64,000 nucleotides of DNA from Rhypophila decipiens. Taxonomy: Eukaryota; Ascomycota; Sordariomycetes; Sordariales; Naviculisporaceae. Of the stretch, positions 53,099-63,858 are shown piece after piece. Each line of letters opens with the position of its first letter. Positions within the stretch are counted from its first letter, which is position 1. Both the position numbers and the translations under genes were made by a program. Location of the stretch: NCBI GenBank assembly GCA_033297075.1, contig MU858045.1, forward strand, positions 1,116,001 through 1,180,000, read 5' to 3'. The notes under the pieces are model-generated. The model had not been told where the DNA came from. It ran no database searches and saw nothing but the letters and a program-made list of their open reading frames with translations.

Positions 53099-54710
53099 TA
53101 TACCTATATCGTGGGGACGCATAGCCTTGATGTCATGGCATCACGCACTCTGCTTGACAGGAGAATTGCGCGCCATCAAGCGGGCTATACAACGACATGA
53201 GCGCAGGAAAGCAGGATTGAATACAGCAATGTGAACGTGGATGGCAATAGGCTCAGCATTCAACATGCAGTTGAGGGTTACATGGTGTACTGTCCTGGTG
53301 AGGCAGAGTTCATGTCGAAACATCCTTTCTTGCACATTACTCTCTTTGCAGTCTCGTGTCAGTGGTCTATCGTCAATGAAACCGATACAAGGCGGAATAC
53401 AAAGCCTGTCATCAGAGGGCCTTGGAATAGGATTTATCAATCTTGGGCTGATTGAATACGCTGAAATAAAACGGACCATATCTGGCACTGCCCCCCTGCT
53501 TTTGAATGTTGTCTCGTAGTGAACGTGCTTGATTTGCGACGGCCTTCTCGAACACGTACTGTCACATACATACATAGTACCACCGGACTTGAGTAAGGGT
53601 AATACTAGAAGTCTGGCAGTGCCATGGCAGTTGGCCTGAAAAGGGGCCCTGTAATCATACAAAATAACGTTTTCCCGGGTATCGCACCATGCATACAGCC
53701 ACGTCAACCATCAAATACCTATATCAACTACCATGGGGAATATTCCTTCAACGCTAAGAGATTTCAGTGCGGTGTTGAGTTTTTTTTCCATGCCGTGAGT
53801 TCAATCCAGATTACGATCACGCATTTCTTTCTTTTGCAAAATAGTTAGCCAAGCCAAGTCAAGAGGAAAAGCAGTAAATTGATCAATCTGAGCTACGTAA
53901 ACTATCGATAGTTGGCGCCGAAAAACCCCTCAAAAGCAGTAATCTAGGATCTGAGGCGGTAATGGCTGTTGGGGCCAGTCTAAATCAGCATATCGCCCTC
54001 CTGCGGCTCATAGTCATCTACATCTATATGCTCAGCATCCCTCTTGAAGTCATCCTTAACGTCATCCTCGATGAAGGTATCCCCGTCGTCATAGTCGTCG
54101 TCCGAGATCACGATTACTGATGTAGAAGCCGAAGGAAAAAGAAGGCACAAGTGGCCACAACACCAGGAAAAATATCGCCATGTCAAAAGATTGATTACAA
54201 AGTAAGTTAAGTTTGGCCGGCGTGGCTTGGTTGACCGGAAAACGCAACGGTTCGAGGGCTTGCATTCTATATGCCGGGCTTGCATGGGCGCCGCCCACGC
54301 TTTTACGGAATTTACAGGTAAAAAAACCATGATGTATTGCCCGTGCCCATTGCAGCTGTCAGACTGGCAAGTGGGTGCCCGCAGTAAAAGACGTGGGTGC
54401 CCCTAGCATTACCCTTGAGTAATGAATGAATGATGACGCGAAAGAAGCACGCTTGTATAAATGCAATGTGCCACCTGGAGATGAGCTATTCCAATTCAGC
54501 CATTGCTGCGAGCTTGGTAATATTTGCAAAGAAGTAAAGTATGTACAGTTTGGAATAATAATCATAACTCGGCATCGCTGGTTTTTGGACCCCGATTAGA
54601 CGTCAATAGTCGCGAGACCCCTCCCCCATAAAGGTTTGAACACGAAGAAGCATGTCGGCGCAATAATGACGATGATGAGTTTAATATCAACACGGATGAT
54701 CTTGGATTGT
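53099..54710. other. Intergenic with possible acidic-tail remnant
   Basis: No convincing gene. A minus-strand frame (53980-54330) ends with an acidic coding-like stretch (SDDDYDDGDTFIEDDVKDDF at about 54110-54050); it may be a remnant of a gene or transposon tail. The minus frame 53141-53707 has no domain. Confidence 0.4.
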
Positions 54711-55849
54711 TTATGGGGTGCATTGGCCTATGAGAGCAAAGTTAGTAAATGCTCTTCATCGTGTACAATGGACAAGAATGTGAGCTGGGACGACTTACTA
54801 TACCACTCGTTGGTGGCCTTGCAGGTACCTGAAGAGCAGGTAGTAGGGCCAGTCCAGCCCTGGCCACCACACTGGCCCCACAGGGGAGCACCGCCGGGAG
54901 TCTGGGTCGGGGTATTCACGACAGAAGTAGTCAGAGTCGTAGGCGGGCTACCGCCGTTACCGCCCCCGTTGTTGGAGCAAGTGAGAACCTTGGGACCGGG
55001 AATCTGGTAAGGACGTCCACCCATCAGAGGTCTGCCAGTCTGGTCGTAGATGCTGACGGTGATGCCGGGGTGGTTGCTTTGGTAGCCGCCGGGGAAGCTG
55101 ACTGTGTCGGAGCCGGTGGTAGAGCCCGAGCCAGTGACACGGATCCTAGTAAGAGGTCATTAGACAAAGAATGTTGAGAGTGCATAGGATTAGGAAAGTA
55201 CTTACTGGGCGCATTCCATGTAGAACTGCGCTCCCGGATACGAGTAGGCGTTGTGCAGGGCAATGATCTCGACGCGCATGAGATAATCACCCGGGGCAAT
55301 GCACGTGGGCATGGTGAAGTAGTGCCATCCGCCATTGGCGATCAGGGTGTCGACCGCCCAGGTACCTCCGTTCAGGCCATCCTCGGCAACCTTGAACCAC
55401 TTAAGCCCGGATGTGCCAGCAGTCGCCGCGTTGTCGACCTTGGCGAGGTAAACAATAACAGGACCTGAAGAACAGATAAAACAAAATGTGAGCCACCCTG
55501 AGGAAATAACTTCGATTCACTGTCGGACGGCTCTGGGTCACATACCCTTGTGGCTGGCGGCAATGGGGTGGTCGGGGTCGTTGGGCCCAGCAGCTCCTCC
55601 AATCTCGTGTCCCCACCACGATCCAACTCTGGCACCAGCTGGCACGGTGATGACGGTGTTGTCCTTCAGCTGGAGGTTGGTGTTGCAGGCGAAGTCGGGA
55701 TGGTTCACATTCTCGATTGGGTAGTTGGAATACGGCGCACGAACGCCCTTGAGCTGTCCTTGGTCGACTCCATTGACCGACACTTTCTGGAAGATGGTGT
55801 GGGCATTGGCAAGGCCAGCCAAGGCGACGAGGGCCGAGAATCCTTTCAT
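54711..55849 (-). CDS. AA9 lytic polysaccharide monooxygenase with CBM1
   Basis: A 308-aa secreted cellulose-active copper enzyme with a cellulose-binding module. Exons 55849-55546, 55464-55206, 55145-54799 and a 17-nt last exon 54727-54711; introns start GTATGT, GTAAGT and GTAAGT. Signal peptide of 16 residues leaves His17 ([11 protein letters not shown]) as the N-terminal copper ligand; His100 is in [15 protein letters not shown]; Gln and Tyr are in [14 protein letters not shown]. The AA9 domain ends [11 protein letters not shown], then a Gly/Ser/Thr/Pro linker and a CBM1 (about 275-308) from [16 protein letters not shown] to EWYSQCTP; the final residues come only from the tiny last exon. 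Confidence 0.95.
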
Positions 55850-56487
55850 GTTGGAGGTCTGTGGCGGTCGAGATCTTGTCAAGCAGGAGTCGATGGAGAA
55901 GAGGCAGATCACACATGCTCTCTAGCGGTCTTGGAGTCATCGTTTTATACATGCCTCTTCACCCCCCGGACGATCCGGTGGACTGGACTCGTCAGCGATC
56001 AATGGCAAGTGGCGTTGATGACAACCAGGTTTTCCTCGTCAACGAGCTGCCATTTCAGGTGACGGAGGAGTTCGAATGAGACTCTGGCGGGTCCTCAGCA
56101 TGCCACTCGGGATCGAGCCCGACGACAAAGATGGAGAAGCAACGCTATGACAGCATGACGATGGACCTGAATATCACAGGGCAAATTTCGGACGGTAGTG
56201 CTCCATGGCCAGCTGCTTCGTTCCGGGAATAGTGGCCTTGGCAGCGCGTTTCCAGTTGAGCTCGGCTCCGGATTCTGCAACCCTAACCAGGCAACGGTTG
56301 GTCTTGGCTTCGGGGTGACGCCGAGATTCGCTAGTTTCCAACCCACACTTGCGGAAACTCTGTCCGCCAAATCCGTTGTTATGCAGCCCAGATCAAGAGT
56401 AATAAGAAGGGAGGCATGGCATCCCCAAACCTGCTCTCGTGCACCCTTGACCTTGCTCTCTACGACTTCAAGTACTCGAGGAAGACT
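55850..56487. other. AA9-CBM1 promoter and methyltransferase 3' region
   Basis: Head-to-tail space on the minus strand; no further gene. Apart from the TATA box listed separately, no regulator site was recognised. Confidence 0.5.
55943..55949 (-). promoter_or_regulatory. TATA box of AA9-CBM1 gene
   Basis: TATAAAA on the minus strand, 94 bases before the start codon. Confidence 0.5.
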
Positions 56488-57105
56488 TCATTTTGAGCGC
56501 CGGCATGCCTCAGACTGCATCGGTCGAAGCAGATAGCAGTAATGAAAGATGTCAGGGTCGGTCTCTTTCGCTTTCGGTGTCGGGATCTTGTTGATAACTT
56601 GGACTGACAAAGGCATGCCGTCGTGGTCATAGCGATAGGCGGAAAAACTCAACGAGAGCCACATCCCGTCCTCGGCGAGGCAACGTTTGACAGCCTTGGT
56701 CATGGAGATGACGGGTGCAGGGCCGGTGCATGCAACGGCATCTGCTGTGGATTTGTCGATGACTAGATCAAATCTGGTCTGTCCCAAGTTGAAGTCGGTG
56801 GCATCGGCGACGACGTAGCTCATCACGCTGTCCCCAAACATCTTGTGCTCAATATCGCGGCTTCGACCGATAGCCAGCGGTTCGTAATCCATGTTGGTGA
56901 TATGCTCGTATCCCCGCTGGCGTAGTAAACAGTGTATATCGCTTGTGCCGCATCCCAATTGCAAGATTCTGGCCGTTGTCGGCAGTCGAGCGAGGAAAGG
57001 GTCCAGGATTTTCAAGAAGTCAGCTGATGGTACAAGCCACTCGAACGAAGTCTCGTGCCCGAATCGAGCATGCCAGTAATCCTTGCTTTGATATTCTGGG
57101 GGCAT
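56488..57105 (-). CDS. Class I methyltransferase, EEF1AKMT4/METTL13-like
   Basis: An intronless 205-aa SAM-dependent methyltransferase. The start YQSKDYWHARFGHE and FEWLVPSADF is typical of the METTL13/EEF1AKMT4 group of protein lysine methyltransferases. SAM motif I is ILQLGCGTSDI (47-57), followed by the acidic ribose-binding NMDYEPLAI, then ADATDFNL and FDLVIDKSTADAV. The family often methylates elongation factor 1A, but the substrate here is inference. Cytosolic: no targeting signal. C terminus HYCYLLRP plus a short basic tail. Confidence 0.88.
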   Translation of the reverse strand: MPPEYQSKDYWHARFGHETSFEWLVPSADFLKILDPFLARLPTTARILQLGCGTSDIHCLLRQRGYEHITNMDYEPLAIGRSRDIEHKMFGDSVMSYVVADATDFNLGQTRFDLVIDKSTADAVACTGPAPVISMTKAVKRCLAEDGMWLSLSFSAYRYDHDGMPLSVQVINKIPTPKAKETDPDIFHYCYLLRPMQSEACRRSK

Positions 57106-59355
57106 TTTGGCAAACAGCGTCCGTCAGCCGTATATCTGGATCTCGGGGAGAATGAAGACTCATCTTGAGATAATGATAGAAATGCATAAATAAAGCAAGT
57201 CTAAAAGAAGTTTCTAGAAGCTATCGAGGAAAGTGGAAACAATTTGCGAGTATAAACCCTAACCCTAGTCCTGGGCAGATACCGGCGAACGTGAAGACGG
57301 AGCCGGAGGTTCTTTCTTGCCGACCAGCCCCACTTTCCTCGAGCCCGTCTATCGAAATGCGTCATTTCATCGTCGTCAATTGTGTTTTGGTTTGAAGACA
57401 ACTTTTCCCTTTATCGATAAGCAGGGGAAAAGGGGCAAAGTAAATAACAACCTCGTCTTAGCAGATAAGTTCAATAACCACCTTTACCGCCATGATATAG
57501 GATCTTTCTTTATTCTCATATTTTTCTCCTAACCAGCTCTATATTCAGCTGTGTGCGGATACTTGCCTGAAATGAACTTCATTACCGTAGCTCATATTCC
57601 TCATGCCCCAACTCCTCATGAACCGTTACATGCTCCTTCTTCCTCCGGCCAAGGTTCAATGTCTCCAGGAAGCGCGGCCTCGCCTCCCAAACTTCACTTC
57701 CCCAGCCACCTCTCGTAACTATGTAGAAGGAAAGCGAACTGCCGCCCAAGGAACCCCCAAGTTTCACTTCTATAACTTGCACACGGTTGTGCAGCTTCCT
57801 CTCTAGTCTTGTCACCTCGTTGTCCGCAAGCGGTTTGGTCTCTCAGCGTCCGCATTGCCAAGAGATCCCATCTGATCAACACCCCGCATGATCTGGGGTA
57901 CCCGCTCGTGTGATCCCAGTTGTCTTGGCAGCATCGAGGGGTGCTGTGCCTTATCTTATCGTCAAGTATCGGCCTTGAGTGCATTTAGGCTTTCATGTTG
58001 CCGCCAGAACAAGATGGAGAAAGGAGCCTGTTCCAGAGGCGGAGTAAATGAAGCTGAAAAGTTGAAGTCTCGGATTCAGGTTTAGTAGAACGGAGATCTC
58101 TCTGCACGGTTGTATTGTCGTAGCAGCCTGAGGTGCTGCCCAGTCACAGGATAAGGTATCATGGTGATAAGAGATGCCCAGAGAACCCCGCCATCTCCAA
58201 GCTTTACTGGGTGCGGTGATCACGCAACAACGGGCAACAATGGGCGGACGGCAATAGTGCCTGGATGCCACGAAGCCACATTCGGCGCAATCTTTGCGGG
58301 GCATTGGTCAAGAATACACCTCTGGGCTGCACCTGACAAGTACAAGCAAGTATTTGGAAGCTTGCGGGTTCGACTGGCTGCAGACTCCGGGTATGTACTA
58401 GGTAGATGTTGATACGGTCGGCAGCGGCAGACACGTAGCACCCCAGACATGAAGCAGACAGGCGGTGAGACAGTCCACTGGTCCATGGCCACGGATTGTT
58501 TGTCAATAATATGTGAGCTGGACTTCCCCGCTCCACGGATAGGCTATGCTATCTATATCTCATATTTTTTCGTTGCTGTAACCCGAGGTCTGCCGACGAA
58601 ATGGATATTCAACTCGACCAAAGAGCCCTCATCCGGGCCATCAGCACCTTGACAAGAAAGAGCGTTTGTTTACTTCCAAGACACGGATCTCGACCACGAC
58701 ACGAACTTAAGCGCCCCTTTTGCAGAGAGAGGCAAGAGAGAGAGCATGCTGTGGGGGCGGGGTTGCGACTGGTGGGGCAGGTGATTCGTTGGCATGCCCA
58801 AGGATAATAGCGCCCAGGGGAAGTCCCGGACCAGGGTGTTGGAGGGGTGAAGCATGGCGGGCGCCCCTCACCGCAACCTCCAAGCCAGTCAGTCGTCTCA
58901 ATCTGCAGCCAAAGGGGGATGGTAAACATGGACAAAGGCCATGTCAGCGGGTGATGGTCCCTTCCTGCACCAAACGGCGGTCAACGCTGCCCGATCAATC
59001 AACAGTATCATTACTGCCCGAGTGAGGGGCTTTGCCGCTGGCATGGCTGATGCAAACCCAGGCGGAATGGTGCATGCCCGCCTTCCCTGTTGAACCACAA
59101 TGGGCTCGTTTGAGCCAGTGTTGTGCATCATGTCGTTTTGGCCCTTTGCCGATTTCGGTCTGGCCTCAAACTCGAGTCCTTCCAGCTCTCAGGATTCTTT
59201 AAAAGGAAGACAACGTCCCTCGGCATGTCGTCCACTCCCAGACCCCCAGTCTCTCACATAGTCTTCTTCCAAGTCCAAAGATACCAGTCACGTCCAACAT
59301 CAACTTACTACAAACCCAACCAACAACTCTTTCCAACACCCTCATATTACCCAAC
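57106..59355. other. Intergenic, no gene seen
   Basis: 2.25 kb between the methyltransferase gene (minus) and the Tpt1-like gene (plus), which start outward from it. Small open frames here have no domains. Confidence 0.45.
57255..57268 (-). promoter_or_regulatory. Telobox-like element
   Basis: AACCCTAACCCTAG on the plus strand (CTAGGGTTAGGGTT on the minus), about 150 bases upstream of the methyltransferase start. Such motifs occur in promoters of fungal translation-related genes; only two units, so not a telomere. Confidence 0.35.
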
Positions 59356-60427
59356 ATGGCCACCGCTGTTGCTGTCCCCGTTTCCGCCATCAACAACCAG
59401 CTCGGCGGTGTTCTTCCTCCCAGTGCTCTTGTCCAGCACTCTCCCCGCCATGGCCGGAGCAGGGGAATGAGCTTCAAGGGCAAGCAAGGAGGCAGAAGGT
59501 ACAGTGTCGTCGAGGACCGCGACGTCAGCATCGCCAAGGCTGTCATGTTTGTCCTCAAGAGGACCATCACCGAGGACCAAGTGGATGAGGAGGAGAAAGT
59601 GGACAACCTTGTCGAGGACAGCGAGGGCTGGGTCAACCTCGACCAACTGGTGGGTGATGGCTCACTTCTGAACTTCATATATCAATGATATCATATAGCA
59701 TAACGGACAGCTAACTTCTCGCTCTCCTGTGTAGCTTCAACATCCCAAGATTACTGCTCTCGAAGTGGACCTTGATGACGTCCAGCGCGTCCTTGGTAAC
59801 GCAACCAAGGCCCGTTTTGAGTTCCAGCAGCTGCCAAACACCATGGCGGAGGAAGCCTCGTCGTGGCAGATTCGCCGCATCACCAAGCGTGACAGCATCT
59901 CAGAACCTGTCCCAGCCCCCTTGGGCGACGCATTGACTGTTGAGACGGAGAGTCTCCCAGAGTTTATTGTGTACGAGACGTCGTATCAGCGATACCCTCT
60001 TCTGGTGGCATCGGGAATGATCACGCAGCCTCGAGGCGGCGCAACCCATCTTCCTTTTTATCCCGTAACAGTCAACGACGACGGTACGGAAAGGTTCCAG
60101 AGCAACGCCGGGTCGGAAACCGCCGAGGTTAGCATCTGGATCGATCTCAAGAAAGCGCTGCAGAGCAACAGCGAGATCGAATGGTACCGTGCCGAGAACG
60201 GCAGCATTGTCACGTCCTCTGTTGTGCCCCAGAGCCTATGGAAGAAGGCGGTTGCTCGTCGGCCAGACATCGGCCTGCTTCTTGAGGACGGTGAAGTCCG
60301 GAAGGAGATTCCCTCGGGCCTCCGTGGCCGAGGAAACAAGGGCAAGGCCAAGACCGGCAATGCTAACCAAGCGGCCCTGAAGCAGGGGAGCGAGGATGAG
60401 TCCGCCAGCGGAAATGATGACGAGTAG
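59356..60427 (+). CDS. Tpt1/KptA-like protein, catalytic residues lost
   Basis: A 328-aa protein in two exons (59356-59649, 59735-60427; intron GTGGGT...GTGTAG). The fold of RNA 2'-phosphotransferase (Tpt1/KptA) is recognisable. VSIAKAVMFVLKR leads to GWVNLDQLLQHPKITALEVD, then DDVQRVLGNATKARFEFQQ (about residues 57-131). A later FIVYETSYQRYPLLVASGMI leads to a strand-rich end with VSIWIDLKKALQ and EWYRAENGSIVTSSVVPQS. In active enzymes the first motif has LRHG and the second YHGT...RxHxH; here these read VLKR and YETS...GGATHL, so the Arg and His residues are missing. Probably not a phosphotransferase; perhaps an RNA-binding or regulatory paralogue. The C terminus is basic then acidic and disordered. 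Confidence 0.72.
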
Positions 60428-60965
60428 ACGGTGTTCTGTTCTGTAAACTATGCATATATAGACGGTGTTACGGGTCTGGGTTGACCAAGTTGGATTTCTG
60501 AACCATTTCTCTCTCCAGGACTACTTTTAGTCATGGACAAGACTCACAGGTTTTTGCTTTTCAGAAGAATACATTATTACCGGTAACGTTACATATATTG
60601 AATGTTCATGAACATGGAGTCTGTCAGCTCGGGCTCTTTCCACACTGTGACACTTCAAGTTGTGCTAGATTTCTAAGCAATCAACCAATGTATTCCGTAC
60701 AGTATGGCGAGCCAAGTACGTACGGAAACGTAATGTCTTCGGACCACCCCCGCTTCAAGCTGAATGGCAGCTGCGCCGCGTCACGCGTATCCTGACAGGG
60801 GTTGTCTTTGGAAATGTCCAATCAGGGCATGTTACGGTCGACATGCAGGGGCTTGACTGCTGACTTCATCTCAAGAGAACTCACCTCTCCTCACCAGACT
60901 TCACCTTCCTTTTTGCTGGAAAAACAGGACCACCTGCACTCGGCAAGAAATGTGGCAAGATTACT
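60428..60965. other. Intergenic, promoter of HET gene
   Basis: Tpt1-like 3' UTR and the HET-gene promoter. Nothing else is seen. Confidence 0.5.
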
Positions 60966-62969
60966 ATGCGCTTGCTCAACACACGCACCGAGCAACTCCA
61001 CGAGTTCTTCACCATCCCACGATATGCGATCCTTTCTCACACGTGGGGCGACGAGGAGGTGACATACAGAGACCTCACTGCCACCGACAATATCAGCTAT
61101 AGAAAGCTCAGGGGCTACACCAAGATTGCAGGAAGCTGCGCTGTGGCCTTCCGCGAAGGGTTCGAATGGATCTGGATCGACACTTGCTGCATCGACAAGT
61201 CGTCGAGCGCTGAACTCTCCGAGGCCATCAACTCCATGTTCAACTGGTACAAGGACTCGGCAGTGTGTTATGCCTACCTCGGCGACGTCCCGGAGGACAT
61301 GGTGACATCCAACACACGCAGCTTCATTGCCAGCCGATGGTTCACGCGGGGATGGACCTTGCAAGAGCTGGTTGCCCCCAGCAGTGTCGTGTTCCTCAAT
61401 GCATCCTGGGACGAGCTGGGAACAAAGACCACTCTTGCTGGACTGATATCGACCATCACCGGAATAGACCAGGGTGTCCTGTCGCCTCTGCCCGTCATCA
61501 CGAACACGGGATGGGGTTCGCAACTCCACGCTTCCGACATCAGCTCTACTCTTCGCCAATGTAGCATCGCACAGAGAATGTCTTGGGCTGCGAAACGAAC
61601 CACGACCCGGCTCGAGGACCAGGCTTACTCGCTCATGGGCCTCTTTGGCATCAACATGCCACTGCTGTACGGAGAGGGGCCCAAGGCCTTTCTGCGCCTG
61701 CAAAAGGAGATCATGCACCAGTCCGACGACGACATGTCCATCTTTGTCTGGCGATATCCAGCCCACTCGCGGCCGAATTGGAGCTGGTCGGGTCTCCTCG
61801 CGCCCTCACCCGAATGCTTCGAATCGTACAGCGACGTGCGACATTTTGAGTTCAGTGATTCTGGAAACTCAGGCAAAAAGCTCCGAGGGTTCCCACCCAG
61901 CGCAGGCCAGCTCGTCAACCAGCATCATGCAGCCCGGGCCTTGGACGTGTCGAATACCCACGTGCAGTTGACAGTCTCAACGCTGAGGCTACGCAAAACA
62001 ACCGAAAAGATCCGCGCCTGGTCGAGGTCAGCGTCGGGCTTATTGCTACGGTCACGATCCTCCCTGCTCAGTCGCGAGAATGCCCACGACGGCGACATGC
62101 AGAATACGTACCAGAGTACTGCATCCAGCGTCCCGGGCTTTTTGGATTTGGACCGATTTTATCGCTCAACAACCGATCCGCTGGAGTCAAGCAACGGCGG
62201 CCTCATACTGGTTGTCTTGTTGGACTGTTGGACACCAGCCGGCCAAATTGGACTCGTCTTAGTGGACAAACAACCCGCACCTCTTGTCCGCCACCACTCT
62301 CGTACCGTCTTTGCCCCATTACTCCTGCGGAAGAGTGTCAGAAGCAGTGGTGCTTCGATCATCTTTTCGCCGCTTCAAGATGTACGATGCAAGCTGTTCT
62401 CGGACGATTCCTTGTTTGCAAGCAGCCCCGACAGAATGTTGGTCCGCGAGCCAAAAGCGAGATTGTTACTGCGAATCGTCGAGTCGGGGTATACGTATTG
62501 CGTCGCTGAAAGGGCATCAGGGGGGCAATATAGACTAGGATCCAGGTCAGCCAATATGACTGCCGAGTTTCCATGTCTGGACGCATCGCAGCCACTGGTT
62601 CTGATACTGCGAAATGCAAAGAGTCCCGCAGAATGGCCACCGTTTGCCATGTGTGGCATCTTTGAGTTTCGCCAGATGCGTGCACAGGTGACCTTGCTCC
62701 ACCTGCAACAAGACGAAGGGACTGTCGAGTTGGAGAACGAAACTGTTCAAGGCTGGCTTGCAAGTTGCAGGCAGAGTCTCAACAACGGTGGGCTGCAGGG
62801 CAATATGAGCCAGACAAGGATGTCTCTGAAAGATACCGAGAGCGACGTGGTTGTCAAGGTCCGACCGTCACTGAGCGGCATCGACGTAGTTGTGCACTTG
62901 CAGGAGAATGGATTGCGTCTGGGACTTCAGAACCGGCTGACAGGGCTGACAATAAACGACGATGGTTAG
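60966..62969 (+). CDS. HET-domain protein (HET-E-like N terminus)
   Basis: An intronless 667-aa protein. The HET domain starts at once: MRLLNTRTEQLHEFF, YAILSHTWGDEEVTYRDL, FEWIWIDTCCIDKSSSAELS, EAINSMFNWYKDSAVCYAYL, SRWFTRGWTLQELVAPSSVV. The next block (TRLEDQAYSLMGLFGINMPL, LYGEGPKAFLRLQKEIM) is standard for the HET-E/HET-D type N terminus. The remaining ~400 residues lack a NACHT ATPase and WD40 repeats, so this is the short HET-only architecture with a DUF8212-like C-terminal region. Likely non-self recognition or cell-death signalling. It differs in sequence from the HET gene at 30.4-32.5 kb, so they are not recent duplicates. Confidence 0.94.
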   Translation: MRLLNTRTEQLHEFFTIPRYAILSHTWGDEEVTYRDLTATDNISYRKLRGYTKIAGSCAVAFREGFEWIWIDTCCIDKSSSAELSEAINSMFNWYKDSAVCYAYLGDVPEDMVTSNTRSFIASRWFTRGWTLQELVAPSSVVFLNASWDELGTKTTLAGLISTITGIDQGVLSPLPVITNTGWGSQLHASDISSTLRQCSIAQRMSWAAKRTTTRLEDQAYSLMGLFGINMPLLYGEGPKAFLRLQKEIMHQSDDDMSIFVWRYPAHSRPNWSWSGLLAPSPECFESYSDVRHFEFSDSGNSGKKLRGFPPSAGQLVNQHHAARALDVSNTHVQLTVSTLRLRKTTEKIRAWSRSASGLLLRSRSSLLSRENAHDGDMQNTYQSTASSVPGFLDLDRFYRSTTDPLESSNGGLILVVLLDCWTPAGQIGLVLVDKQPAPLVRHHSRTVFAPLLLRKSVRSSGASIIFSPLQDVRCKLFSDDSLFASSPDRMLVREPKARLLLRIVESGYTYCVAERASGGQYRLGSRSANMTAEFPCLDASQPLVLILRNAKSPAEWPPFAMCGIFEFRQMRAQVTLLHLQQDEGTVELENETVQGWLASCRQSLNNGGLQGNMSQTRMSLKDTESDVVVKVRPSLSGIDVVVHLQENGLRLGLQNRLTGLTINDDG

Positions 62970-63411
62970 CGGCTTGCAGCCCCAAAGGCACAAGTATGAC
63001 GAATACTCACAGGCTGCATGTGCTTGATTGACAACAAAATTTCAGTTGCGTTTCTGTACTGGCTCTGCAATAGTAGCAGGTTCCCAGGCGACACCACGAG
63101 GAGGTTACAGAATCCGACTTCGCCGCCCGCGAGACTGTGGGGGACGGCACAGCTCGAGAAGCCCATAACGCTGGGGAGCGAGTTTGGAAAGAAGGAGGGT
63201 AAAGAAAGAGGGTGAGACTGTGGAGGAAGGCACAGCTCGGAGGAGGAACCCGGTCCAGGGGGGAGAAGCCTGAACCGGGGGAAGGGGGGGAATACATACC
63301 AAGTCCTGCTCCGCGCAAGTACAAACAAACAAAACTCCATATCCTTTTTTTTTGTATTCAAGTTTTTAAACTTTTTTTGGTGCACAGTGGCTTTGACCAA
63401 AGAACCATCTT
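62970..63411. other. Convergent 3' intergenic region
   Basis: Between the HET gene and the hypothetical gene on the minus strand. G-rich runs near 63265-63290 and a T-run near 63347-63355. Confidence 0.5.
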
Positions 63412-63858
63412 TCAGCTCGAATACCACCTCCTCGGTGCCAGTACCAGTGGCTGCTTCGAGCTTTTGTGGAAACGGGGTCGCCCGTCCTTGGGGCGTGATC
63501 TCTTGCGAGAGCCACGTTGCCGCCTTGGACGATTGACCCGAGGCCCTTGGGGGGGATTAACCGCCGCCGGGGGATCCAGCTCCATCGGCTCGCCTTGGTC
63601 GAGGACCTCGGCGTCGCCAATGTCAATCATCTCGACATCGGGGGAGTAGGGTTCGAGGCAGACGGGGAGGTCCCACGCCTGCTGCTGCTGATGGGATGGC
63701 TTCTTGCCATCACCGCCGCGTCGGTTTGTGCTGCTCCAGCCTCGAGTGCGTCCAGAATCTGGGGCTCGGCTGGAGAGGATTTCGTCGAGGAGCCGTTCCA
63801 GGTCCTCGCCTTTGGAGATGACGCACTCAGCATCCATTATAATGGTGTCGGTGTCCAT
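63412..63858 (-). CDS. Hypothetical disordered protein
   Basis: A 148-aa intronless frame from ATG at 63858 (MDTDTIIMDAECVISKGEDL). The first 30 residues could form an acidic helix (DLERLLDEILSS). The middle has a Gln run and an acidic VEMIDIGDAEVLD segment. The last 45 residues are strongly basic (RPRRQRGSRKRSRPKDGRPR), a possible nuclear localisation or nucleic-acid-binding tail. Not recognised. The coding-like composition and good start support it, but a spliced alternative is possible. Confidence 0.5.
   Translation of the reverse strand: MDTDTIIMDAECVISKGEDLERLLDEILSSRAPDSGRTRGWSSTNRRGGDGKKPSHQQQQAWDLPVCLEPYSPDVEMIDIGDAEVLDQGEPMELDPPAAVNPPQGPRVNRPRRQRGSRKRSRPKDGRPRFHKSSKQPLVLAPRRWYSS

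Noticed and set aside
53141..53707. A 188-codon minus-strand frame
   Set aside because: No domain, no signal peptide, and rare-residue-rich composition typical of non-coding DNA.
57250..57270. Possible interstitial telomere
   Set aside because: Only two repeat units; better explained as a promoter telobox or chance.
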